A program made the position numbers and the translations under genes. DNA of 64,000 nt from Bacteroidales bacterium (GTDB lineage: Bacteria; Bacteroidota; Bacteroidia; Bacteroidales; Paludibacteraceae): NCBI GenBank assembly GCA_012837935.1, contig DUQG01000003.1, positions 1 through 64,000 on the forward strand, written 5' to 3'. Every line of letters starts with the position of its first letter. Position 1 is the first letter of the stretch. This document shows, piece after piece, positions 1 to 8,331 of the stretch. The notes beneath the pieces were generated by a model, which saw only the letters and a list, made by a program, of their open reading frames with translations, was not told the origin of the DNA and searched no databases.

Positions 1-473
1 CAATCCGATATAATCTGTATATTAAGTATGAAGATAATTCTGTATATTGTCTCGTACCTGCAGATATTACTACCGGAAGATTAAAAGTAAATGGTCTTAA
101 GTCATTTATTCAAACTAATAGTGTAAAACTTAATCTTCCGAAAGGAAATTACACCGTTGGAGTTGCTGCAATCGATCAGGCTTATGCTTCAAGCGCTTTC
201 GCAACTTTGAAATTAATCTATGACCCAACAGGCTTGCAAGACCAAATATTGGATGTTGTTAAAGTTAAAGCTGTAAACAACACAGTTTTAATAGAGAACA
301 ATTTGGACAATAATTTGTCGTTTGATATCTTTGCCGTTGATGGAAGATTGATTAATTCAAATACTGTTAATGCAAACTCAACCACTTATGTTCCAATACA
401 CTACAAGGGAGTTTACTTAGTAAAACTCAATGATGGTAAAAGAACTCGGGTTGAAAAAGTGATAATAAATTAA
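1..473 (+). CDS. C-terminal part of a T9SS-secreted protein (5' end outside window)
   Basis: The reading frame is open from the first bases of the window (frame of position 3) to the TAA at 471-473, so this is the last ~156 residues of a longer protein. The first part reads like the end of a beta-sandwich (fibronectin III-like) domain, with a stretch 'YTVGVAAIDQAYASS'. The last ~75 residues look like a type A T9SS sorting domain: short beta-strands, 'IFAVDGRLI', then 'KGVYLVKLNDG' and a basic end. T9SS proteins of this kind are exported by Sec, cross the outer membrane and are usually anchored or released after the domain is cut. The catalytic or binding part lies upstream of the window, so no function can be given. 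Confidence 0.8.
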   Translation, partial: IRYNLYIKYEDNSVYCLVPADITTGRLKVNGLKSFIQTNSVKLNLPKGNYTVGVAAIDQAYASSAFATLKLIYDPTGLQDQILDVVKVKAVNNTVLIENNLDNNLSFDIFAVDGRLINSNTVNANSTTYVPIHYKGVYLVKLNDGKRTRVEKVIIN

Positions 474-489
474 TGAATCTCTAGTTAAT

Positions 490-522
490 AATTATGGGAA
501 AGTGCTTCACTTTCCCATAATT
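490..522 (+). terminator. Hairpin terminator after the first gene
   Basis: A perfect palindrome with 13-bp arms (TTATGGGAAAGTG, 3-nt loop, CACTTTCCCATAA) begins 19 bases after the stop codon. The T-run is weak (AATTAATCTTT). It may serve both strands. Confidence 0.6.
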
Positions 523-580
523 AATCTTTATGAAACCGACATGATTAAAATAATCGTATGAAGTTACCTTTTACAAAAAA

Positions 581-2875
581 ATGAAAAGACATAAAAATAT
601 CTGTTTCGTGCTAATTTGCTTGATAAATTTGTTTTATTCTAATACATACATTTCGGCAGCAGAAATTACTGTGGGAAAATGGCGTTTGGTTATTAATGAA
701 ACAAATGGAAAAGCCAACATATACAATCAGAACACGCTATTAATTGCAGACAATCAATGTTCCTTTACCGTAAACAACACTACGAAAAATCAAGAGCAAT
801 TATTAGCCAGACAAATTCAGATTAACGACATTTCCGATGCTTTTGGTAGCGGAAAAGTTGCTACTATTTCAGCCAGAGACAATAGTGGGATTAAGGTATT
901 TCATCATTATTATCTTTATGACAACAAAGATTATATTTTAACCGATTTTACAATAGAATCAACTCAAGATATATCTTCCAATTATCTTGCACCGATTAAA
1001 ACTACAACAGCGACTAGTTTTTTACCTACTCTCAACAACAAAACACTTTTTGTTCCTTTTGACAATGACAGATGGGTTCGCTATAAAAGCGTCAACTTTG
1101 GTACATCCTCTACAAGTTATGAGGTTGGCTTAATGTTTAACGCCAAATCGAGAGAAGGGTTAGTGCTTGGTTCTATAGAACACGATTTATGGAAAACCGG
1201 TATCGTAATATCTACAAATACGCTCAATTCTGTAAAATCGATGGAAGTATATGGCGGTATTACGTCAGAAGAAACTAGAGATGTGCTTTCTCATGGAAAA
1301 GTAAAAGGAAAAATAATTAAATCGCCAAAAATATTTGTTGGTTACTTTGATGATTGGCGTGTAGGAATGGAAACTTATGGGGATGCAAATGCCATAGTGG
1401 CACCTAAGCTACCTTGGAATAAGCCGAAACCTTTCGGCTGGAATAGTTGGGGGGCACTTCAAACGAACGTTTCATATACAAACTCAACACAAGTAGCTGA
1501 TTATATTCATAAAAACTTACAAAACAATAATTTTTGTGATACAGACGGCGTTGTTTACATTGGATTGGATTCTTATTGGGACAGACTGACGCTTTCAGAC
1601 AGAATAAAGTTTGTCAAATTTTGCAAAGCTCGTGGACAGAAAGGCGGAATATACTGGAGTCCTTTTGTGGATTGGGGCAAAAATCCGGATAAGCTGGTTG
1701 AAGGCTCAAGTAATGTTTTTTATAGAGATATCTACTTGTATGCAAATGGACAACCGATTAAAACAACCAATATTGATGCATACGCCATTGACCCGACTCA
1801 TCCTGCCAGCAAAAAAAGAGCTGAAACTTATCTCTATCAATTCAAATTAGCCGGATTTGAATATCTTAAATTAGACTTTTTAACGCATGGTTCTTTAGAA
1901 GCCGATAAGCACTATGACGACACGGTATATACCGGAATACAAGCTTACAATCAAGGTTTGAAGCACATTGTAGATTATTTGGACAACTCAATGTACCTGA
2001 ATTTTTCAATTGCACCTCTTTTCCCGTCCAATTACGCACACGGACGCAGAATAGCTTGTGATGCTTATGCCGCTATGACCGGGAACATGAGTACGGAATA
2101 CACATTAAATTCCTTAACTTATGGTTGGTGGCTTGATCATGTATATAATTACAACGATGCGGATAATGTGGTGTTGAATGGTGTAACCATTGGGGAAAAC
2201 AGAGCAAGAATAACCTCTTCGGTTATCACAGGTATCTTTATTATTGGCGATGATTATAGCGAAACGGGTCCACAAGTTCCTAAGTTGAGAGCACCCGAAC
2301 TATTAACTAAACCTGAAATAAATAGAATTGTACACAATTGCAAAGCTTTCCGTCCGGTAGAATCAGCAGAAGGAGATGCAGCTACCGACATGTTTATTAC
2401 TACATTTGCAGATACAACCTATGTAGCTTTGTTCAATTATTCCTTCTATGCAAAATCGACCTCTGTTGATTTCAGTAGAATTGGACTAACTAAAAACAAG
2501 CGATATACTGTTCATGAATTATGGACAGATACTTTCTACGAACAAATTGATTCTTGGACAGAAAACTTGCCTAGAAGAGATGTTCGACTATTCAAAATTT
2601 ATCCAAAGTCAAGCACTGAAGTTGAACATATAAATTCAAACCGTATTTTTTCCATTTTTCCTAATCCTGCTTCAAATGAGCTTTATTTTAATCTGAAAAA
2701 TAATGAGACAGTAAAATCTGCATCAATTTACTCGTTAATAGGAAAAAGAATAAAACATTTAAATATGGCTGACACAAATAAAATACCAGTTAACGATTTG
2801 GTAAAAGGGACTTATATTGTTAAAATAGAATCGGATAGGAACACATTCTATACTTCTACATTTGTAAAAAAGTAA
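581..2875 (+). CDS. Secreted alpha-galactosidase-like glycoside hydrolase (clan GH-D, GH36-type) with T9SS domain
   Basis: 764 residues with a signal peptide (residues 1-27). A beta-sandwich N-domain (~30-270) is followed by a TIM barrel (~275-600) that opens with 'KPFGWNSWGAL', the usual GH27/GH36 barrel start. 'YLKLDFLTHG' places the expected nucleophile at Asp432, and 'RRIACDAYAA' the expected acid/base at Asp494. A small beta-domain follows, and residues ~685-764 are a T9SS sorting domain ('IFSIFPNPASNELYF' ... 'KGTYIVKIES'). Known members of the clan hydrolyse alpha-galactosides with retention; exact substrate is not readable here. It is followed, after a repeat, by a T9SS SGNH-type esterase, suggesting a loose cluster of extracellular glycan-degrading enzymes. 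A related alpha-glycosidase specificity is the main alternative. Confidence 0.8.
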   Translation: MKRHKNICFVLICLINLFYSNTYISAAEITVGKWRLVINETNGKANIYNQNTLLIADNQCSFTVNNTTKNQEQLLARQIQINDISDAFGSGKVATISARDNSGIKVFHHYYLYDNKDYILTDFTIESTQDISSNYLAPIKTTTATSFLPTLNNKTLFVPFDNDRWVRYKSVNFGTSSTSYEVGLMFNAKSREGLVLGSIEHDLWKTGIVISTNTLNSVKSMEVYGGITSEETRDVLSHGKVKGKIIKSPKIFVGYFDDWRVGMETYGDANAIVAPKLPWNKPKPFGWNSWGALQTNVSYTNSTQVADYIHKNLQNNNFCDTDGVVYIGLDSYWDRLTLSDRIKFVKFCKARGQKGGIYWSPFVDWGKNPDKLVEGSSNVFYRDIYLYANGQPIKTTNIDAYAIDPTHPASKKRAETYLYQFKLAGFEYLKLDFLTHGSLEADKHYDDTVYTGIQAYNQGLKHIVDYLDNSMYLNFSIAPLFPSNYAHGRRIACDAYAAMTGNMSTEYTLNSLTYGWWLDHVYNYNDADNVVLNGVTIGENRARITSSVITGIFIIGDDYSETGPQVPKLRAPELLTKPEINRIVHNCKAFRPVESAEGDAATDMFITTFADTTYVALFNYSFYAKSTSVDFSRIGLTKNKRYTVHELWTDTFYEQIDSWTENLPRRDVRLFKIYPKSSTEVEHINSNRIFSIFPNPASNELYFNLKNNETVKSASIYSLIGKRIKHLNMADTNKIPVNDLVKGTYIVKIESDRNTFYTSTFVKK

Positions 2876-2955
2876 GGTAAGTGTCGAATGTTTTACCTTA
2901 CGTCATAATAAATTGCCATGCCATTTATGGCGTGGATAATTTGAAGGCATTAAAT

Positions 2956-2993
2956 GGGCTTTAGCCCAAACCTAAATAAATTTGGCTAAAGCC
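2956..2993. repeat. GGCTTTAGCC palindromic repeat (copy 1)
   Basis: The 285-base spacer between the two neighbouring genes holds GGGCTTTAGCCC (2956-2967) and the inverted core GGCTAAAGCC (2984-2993), spaced as in the longer copies at 21379-21614, 28564-28690 and 38766-38985. REP-like element; no gene is seen in this spacer. Confidence 0.7.
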
Positions 2994-3160
2994 TCATACT
3001 TTGTAAATTACCAATCCACTGTTTAAAAGCTGTGTCCACTCGAACTTGTTCGCTTGTTTTACAAGAATTGATTTTGGGCAAAGAATGTAATAACGTAATT
3101 CTCTATATATGCTGACAAAATAAATTGATAACTTAACAACCTCATCAAAAACTGAATACA

Positions 3161-4855
3161 ATGTACAAAAAACACTTATTAAGCCTCTTATTAGTACTCA
3201 TCACTTGTTTTTCCCTTAACGCAAAACAAGTAAAGCTGTTGGCTATAGGAAATAGTTTTTCAGATGATGCAGTAGAAGCCAACCTGTATGAACTGGCATT
3301 AGCAGGCGGCGACACAATCATTATTGCCAATATGTACATTGGTGGTGCTACCTTAGAAACACACGCTACCAACGCCAAAAACAATTCAACTTCTTACTCT
3401 TATAGAAAAATTGTGAACGGTACTCGAACAGTTCTGGCGAATTATTCCATTGAGAAAGCTGTAAAAGAAGAAGATTGGGATTATATTTCTTTCCAGCAAG
3501 CGAGCCAATTTTCTGGTAAGTATGAGACTTACTTCCCTCATTTAAGTGATTTAATAGCTTATGTCAAAGCTCGTACTACCAATCCAAATGTACAGTTTGT
3601 TTTTCACTCCACTTGGGCTTATGCACAAAGCTTTAGCAATTCCAACTTTACAAATTACTACGGAGGAAATCAGATGACAATGTACAACGCGATTGTAGAT
3701 GCATCTCACAGAGCAGCCGAAGCTGTCGGCATTGAAATTGTTATTCCAGCCGGAACAGCCATACAAAACGGCAGATCAAGCATTATAGGAGATAATTTTT
3801 GTAGAGATGGTTATCACTTGGAATTGACTTACGGAAGATATACAGCAGCTTGTGCTTGGTATGAAAAACTGTTTAATAAACCTGTAACTGAAACCAAATA
3901 CAGACCATTTACAATTACTTCTTTTCAAGCAAAAGTAGCACAACAAGCAGCTCATTATGCAGTAATAAATCCAAAAGAAGTTACTTCTTTAGCTCATTTG
4001 AAGGACGACACGGAAAAAGTTCCATTCAGCAATCGGATTAATTTAAGTTTTGGAAGTTCAACCGTAGAAGGACCTTGGAATACATTAGAAAATTATGCTG
4101 TGGATGCTAAACTAAATGACCTGAGAGATATTTACGGCGACAAAACAGATGTAGATGTGATAGTAACTAAAAGATTTACCGGAATAAATTCAAGCGGGGC
4201 TACCTCTACAACAACAGAACTGAATATGCCTACCGATGTTACAAAAAAGTCGTTTTTTGGCAATAAAACCTCATTCGGAGGAATTACTACTCCGGTTGCT
4301 GGCATTAAATTTTCCTCATTAGATAAAAACGAGAAGTATGATTTTTCTATTTTTGCAAGCAGAATGAGCTCTACAGAAAATTTAGAAACCTACTATCAGT
4401 TTTCGGGAGCAAATCCGGCTGATACAACACTTTATTTGGATGCAAGCAATAATACCGACAAGCTGGTAAAAGCGATTGGAATAGCTCCCAATGAAAACGG
4501 AGAAATTGAATTGGAAATTGGTCCGGGACCTAACAATAATAATTCGCGCGGTTTTTACTATATCACAGCTTTAAGTTTTGCTCCCCACAAAGCTACATCC
4601 GGAATTAACGACCCGATGCATTTTTCGTTGAGCGCCTATCCTAATCCTTTTGACAATCTATTAAATATACAAACAGATGTTGATATAGAAAGCGTTAAGA
4701 TTATAAGCATTGATGGCAAATTAATTTATTCGGTTGGCAATCTTGCAAGTGGCGAAACTTATAAAATAAACACAGAAAAAATGACGTCCGGTATCTATAT
4801 TGTATCAGTAAGCAATAACGGAATAAGTAATTTTTTGAAATTGGTAAAAAAATAA
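3161..4855 (+). CDS. Secreted DUF4886/SGNH-like hydrolase with beta-sandwich and T9SS domain
   Basis: 564 residues with a signal peptide (1-21). Residues ~22-275 match the DUF4886 pattern: 'LLAIGNSFSDDA' gives a GDSL-like serine at Ser32, and 'CRDGYHL' supplies Asp216 and His219 of an SGNH-type triad. A second beta-rich domain (~285-475) looks like the carbohydrate-binding-type modules often joined to such hydrolases. The last ~85 residues are a T9SS sorting domain ('LSAYPNPFDNLLNIQ' ... 'SGIYIVSVSNNG'). By family it is probably an esterase acting on acylated glycans outside the cell, but DUF4886 proteins have little biochemistry. A strong hairpin follows the stop codon. Confidence 0.8.
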   Translation: MYKKHLLSLLLVLITCFSLNAKQVKLLAIGNSFSDDAVEANLYELALAGGDTIIIANMYIGGATLETHATNAKNNSTSYSYRKIVNGTRTVLANYSIEKAVKEEDWDYISFQQASQFSGKYETYFPHLSDLIAYVKARTTNPNVQFVFHSTWAYAQSFSNSNFTNYYGGNQMTMYNAIVDASHRAAEAVGIEIVIPAGTAIQNGRSSIIGDNFCRDGYHLELTYGRYTAACAWYEKLFNKPVTETKYRPFTITSFQAKVAQQAAHYAVINPKEVTSLAHLKDDTEKVPFSNRINLSFGSSTVEGPWNTLENYAVDAKLNDLRDIYGDKTDVDVIVTKRFTGINSSGATSTTTELNMPTDVTKKSFFGNKTSFGGITTPVAGIKFSSLDKNEKYDFSIFASRMSSTENLETYYQFSGANPADTTLYLDASNNTDKLVKAIGIAPNENGEIELEIGPGPNNNNSRGFYYITALSFAPHKATSGINDPMHFSLSAYPNPFDNLLNIQTDVDIESVKIISIDGKLIYSVGNLASGETYKINTEKMTSGIYIVSVSNNGISNFLKLVKK

Positions 4856-4878
4856 TCCTATCAACGAAAAATTTAAAA

Positions 4879-4912
4879 AAGCAAGAGTGAAATTTTTATC
4901 ACCCTTGCTCTG
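4879..4912 (+). terminator. Hairpin terminator after DUF4886 gene
   Basis: GCAAGAGTGA (4881-4890) pairs with TCACCCTTGC (one G-T pair) about 25 bases after the stop codon; a T-rich stretch follows. Confidence 0.6.
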
Positions 4913-4937
4913 AAAATTTTAACAAATATCCCAAATC

Positions 4938-4963
4938 AGCCGATTTTCTAATCGGCTATTTTT
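4938..4963 (+). terminator. Second intrinsic terminator
   Basis: AGCCGATT, loop TTCT, AATCGGCT (4938-4957), then ATTTTTT. A textbook terminator on the + strand, between converging genes. Confidence 0.7.
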
Positions 4964-4983
4964 TCAGGCGGTTGATCCCGAAT

Positions 4984-6612
4984 TTATCGGGAGGCTGTCC
5001 CTATAACAAACTTTTCCGCCTTATCACCTACACGAAGAATATATACTCCGTGATTTAGAACTACCGTGTGAGTACCTACTGATAAGTACTTTTGAAAAAC
5101 CAACTTTCCGCTCACATCGAATATCTGCACCAACTCATCATCAGCAAGTGTAAAACCAACGCTATTCTTATTTACCGTTAAGTTTAACTTGTTTTCGCTT
5201 GTTTGGGTTACTGAGGTATTACCCAGATTCTGTAAATCCACTTCAATTGCTGCCGGATACAAACGTTCTGGGTCGAAGAAAGTAGCACAACTATTTACCA
5301 AGTGCTTCAAATCGGGTTTTAACACACCTTTAAAAGCTTGCTTTCCATTTACATTCAGTGTTACCTCTTTTTCTAAATTCACCAAACTACTGTTTAAATA
5401 TACTATAAATTTCCCTTTAGGTGCATTGTAATAAGTTCTCTCAAACTTCATATGAACTTGCCAAGTTGGGTCGATTTCAGTAGTTTTATACGTCAGCAAT
5501 TCCACTTTTATATCCACTTGATTATCTTCAATATCTACTTGATAGTAAGTTCTAAAAGCTTGATTCGGATTGGAACGCTCCACCACAGCCAGATTGTAAA
5601 AGCCTTTTCGATACCAGCCGTCCATTTCGTAATTTTCCCAATTAAAGGATTTTGGATGTGGATTTCGAGTGTACTGTTTCAACCAAGGGGTAGTGCGAGT
5701 ATAATCTATACCGTGTCCAGCATTTGGGATTAGCTCTATACGATGTGTAAAATCTTTGGGATAGATAGTTTGCAAACGCTTAAATTCATCTTTTGTATAT
5801 TGAGTCAATGTATTCCGGTGAAACATATTGTCTTCAGCTCCCGTTAAGAGCGAAAATGCAATATGTCTGCAGTTTTCCGCAGGTGCATTTTTTAGCGGTT
5901 CGCCACCGGCCATCGGACCTGCTCCAGCCAAATAGTCTGCATAATACGATGCCAAACGCTGACTGCCGTAACCACCTTCAGAAATTCCAAAGAAATAAAC
6001 TCTATTGGCATCCACATTTCCACTTACAAATGCTAAGCGCAACAGTTTTTCCCAAGCATACTGTTTAGCTTTTTGATACCAGCGATAATAACTGCCTGTG
6101 TTTGGTATTTGTGGAATAAAGTAGAGAGACGGCGCATCGTTAAACCCGTTACAAATATTAAGTCCGGTGTTCCACTCACCGTACTTATCGCCGGAACCAT
6201 GCATATAAAGGAAAAGCGGATATCCTGCTGCCGGTTTTGTACCTTTGCTGCCCCAGTAGTAAGGCATAATGGCGTTTGGCTCCAACTCTTCTGGTAAATT
6301 CCAACTACCAGATTTACCGTTTTTTAAGCTTTCAATTGAGATAAGTTTTTGTTCACTGTGATTAGCATTGGCTGTTTTCCAAGCATCCCAAACAAGTTGA
6401 GTTTTCTCTTGAATGGCTTCAATACCGAACTCCTCACTTTCAGTGAAAGCTACCTGTTTTTCATTTAACACATCGCTAAAATAGCTAACAACCGACTCTT
6501 GCTGTACAGCCTTCGCGTTTCTTTTTTTGTTTACCTTGCCCGATGACGTCAACGTTAGACTTAGGACAAGTAGAATAAATGTAGATTTAATAAATGTCTG
6601 TAGATTCTTCAT
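4984..6612 (-). CDS. Secreted alpha/beta-hydrolase esterase (PHB depolymerase-like) with T9SS-type C-terminus
   Basis: 542 residues with a signal peptide (1-~25). The alpha/beta-hydrolase core (~110-330) has 'LYMHGSGDKYGEW' (oxyanion region), the nucleophile elbow 'FFGISEGGYGSQ' with Ser211, and 'IPNAGHGIDY' with His300. The acid is probably in 'LTGAEDNMFH'. Next comes a beta-domain (~340-455), then a T9SS-like tail ('VQIFDVSGKLVFQ', 'GVYILRVGDKAEKFVI'). Its start is 21 bases after the stop of the upstream leucine-rich repeat gene, so the two are probably co-transcribed. Oddity: the protein runs past the usual '..KFVI' ending with GTASR, and its TAA stop lies inside a CCCGATAAATTCGGGA palindrome, suggesting a repeat insertion replaced the original stop. 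Likely an extracellular carboxyl-ester hydrolase; substrate unknown. Confidence 0.8.
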   Translation of the reverse strand: MKNLQTFIKSTFILLVLSLTLTSSGKVNKKRNAKAVQQESVVSYFSDVLNEKQVAFTESEEFGIEAIQEKTQLVWDAWKTANANHSEQKLISIESLKNGKSGSWNLPEELEPNAIMPYYWGSKGTKPAAGYPLFLYMHGSGDKYGEWNTGLNICNGFNDAPSLYFIPQIPNTGSYYRWYQKAKQYAWEKLLRLAFVSGNVDANRVYFFGISEGGYGSQRLASYYADYLAGAGPMAGGEPLKNAPAENCRHIAFSLLTGAEDNMFHRNTLTQYTKDEFKRLQTIYPKDFTHRIELIPNAGHGIDYTRTTPWLKQYTRNPHPKSFNWENYEMDGWYRKGFYNLAVVERSNPNQAFRTYYQVDIEDNQVDIKVELLTYKTTEIDPTWQVHMKFERTYYNAPKGKFIVYLNSSLVNLEKEVTLNVNGKQAFKGVLKPDLKHLVNSCATFFDPERLYPAAIEVDLQNLGNTSVTQTSENKLNLTVNKNSVGFTLADDELVQIFDVSGKLVFQKYLSVGTHTVVLNHGVYILRVGDKAEKFVIGTASR

Positions 6613-6633
6613 TGTATTTTTATGTTTTATAAT

Positions 6634-8184
6634 TTATTTTTTTGCTAAATTTTCTTCTTCAAACACTATCCCCATTTTTTCAAACAAAACTGAAATCACC
6701 ATATCCATATTGACCTCTATTTCAGTCGGAATACTGAAAACCTCATACGTATAATTATACTTGAAAGATTTAGGATAATAATCTCTATCGGGATGAAGTT
6801 TTAAATTCAAAATCGTTCCTTGAGGTAGTTTTTCTCCGCTAACAACTTGTTTATCGCCATTCCACAAGGTGATTTCACCATGTTCGGTTGGTGCTATTAT
6901 TACTTGAAAGAAATACTCTTTCTCTTCAAATTTTTTAACCTCCTTCCAAGCCGGATGGCTGCGATACTCTTCCAATTTCCCTTTTGGTACAACCAATGTA
7001 ACGTCTTTTAGATTTTCTTCCGTAAAAACATATTTATTCGTAAACTGATAAGGCGTAGGTGCATGTAGGTAGATTTTTTTCAACTGGTTGCAATTATAAA
7101 ATGGTGCATATTCCACCACCGCAACCGTACTCGGAATACTCACGGATTTGAGTAACGTACAGTTTGAAAAAGCTAATTTATCTATCATTATCACAGACGA
7201 TGGAATTTCTATTGATTCCAATGAAGTGCAATACATAAAAGCTTTTTCCGGAATATGTGGAATAGAAATAGGCAATTTTACCGATTTAAGCGCAGAACAA
7301 GCATGAAACACTTCGGGTGCCAGCAATTTCAGACTATTAGGTAGTTCGATCGTTTTTAAGTTTTCACATGAATAAAATGCCGCCTTATCTATCTGCTCAA
7401 GACCATCCTCGATTGTTATTTTCTCTAAATTGCTGTAATAAAAAGCTTCACTCCCTATATGCTTAACCGATGATGGAATGGTTATTTCTTTTACTTTCTT
7501 CGTCCCGGCAAAAGCTTTGCTTTCAATTTTATTTACCGATAATGGAATTTGATGGAAATCCGCTTTTTCGGAAGGATAACAGAGTAATACAGTGGTATCT
7601 TTATTGAACAAAACTCCTTGATGTGAACTGTATTTCGGATTTTTTTTATCAACAACAAATTCTGTAACTTCGTAACATCCCCTGAATGGCGCAATCCCAA
7701 CATCCACAACTGAAGCCGGTATAACGACTTGATTTGATAGTCGTGCAAACGAAAAAGCATCATCTCCTAATGTTTCCAAAGTTTTCGGCAAGACGACATC
7801 CTCCAACTTTCCACAAAAATAGAATGCCAGTTTTCCAATGCTTTTCAGTTCCGCAGGGAGATTTAATCGTCTCAAATTGTGACAAGCACCAAAGGTCTGC
7901 ACCCCTATTTCAGTAACTGTTTCGGGTAAAACTACCTCAAACAGTTCCCGTGAGTCACTAAATGCTTTGTCGCCAATACGGGTAACTATATATTCTTTCT
8001 GCTGGTAAGTAAGGCTTGAAGGAATTTTTACCGTGCCTTTGTATTTGATTTCTTTGGGACTTACTTCTACCGTACTGTCTGAGGTAATGGTGTAGTTAAT
8101 ACCGTTTTTTTCAAAGTCGAAAGCAAAAATCGTGATACTTGATAAGGAAAACAATATCAGTAATGCAAGGCTTTTAAGATTCAT
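6634..8184 (-). CDS. Secreted BspA-type leucine-rich repeat protein
   Basis: 516 residues with a signal peptide (1-22, ending IFAF). Residues ~45-410 form a run of ~23-residue LRR_5 (BspA/TpLRR) repeats with motifs such as 'IGDKAFSDS', 'IGSEAFYYSN' and 'IPSSVIMIDKLAFSNC'. A C-terminal ~95-residue segment ('IIAPTEHGEITLWNGD') resembles the small beta-grasp repeats found after such LRRs. No T9SS sorting domain or lipobox is visible, so the route to the cell surface is unclear. BspA-type proteins usually bind host or matrix proteins or mediate co-aggregation. It is first in a likely two-gene unit with the esterase downstream. Confidence 0.85.
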   Translation of the reverse strand: MNLKSLALLILFSLSSITIFAFDFEKNGINYTITSDSTVEVSPKEIKYKGTVKIPSSLTYQQKEYIVTRIGDKAFSDSRELFEVVLPETVTEIGVQTFGACHNLRRLNLPAELKSIGKLAFYFCGKLEDVVLPKTLETLGDDAFSFARLSNQVVIPASVVDVGIAPFRGCYEVTEFVVDKKNPKYSSHQGVLFNKDTTVLLCYPSEKADFHQIPLSVNKIESKAFAGTKKVKEITIPSSVKHIGSEAFYYSNLEKITIEDGLEQIDKAAFYSCENLKTIELPNSLKLLAPEVFHACSALKSVKLPISIPHIPEKAFMYCTSLESIEIPSSVIMIDKLAFSNCTLLKSVSIPSTVAVVEYAPFYNCNQLKKIYLHAPTPYQFTNKYVFTEENLKDVTLVVPKGKLEEYRSHPAWKEVKKFEEKEYFFQVIIAPTEHGEITLWNGDKQVVSGEKLPQGTILNLKLHPDRDYYPKSFKYNYTYEVFSIPTEIEVNMDMVISVLFEKMGIVFEEENLAKK

Positions 8185-8331
8185 GTTTTAATTGTTGGAT
8201 ATATGGTATTTGATGTCCGATGACAGATGTTGGATGTATGATGTTTGATGACCAATTTATGATGTGTGGTGTTGTATGCACCCTCATTATTAGCAACATC
8301 CTAAAGTCACCCTGTGGGGGATTTAGGGGGC

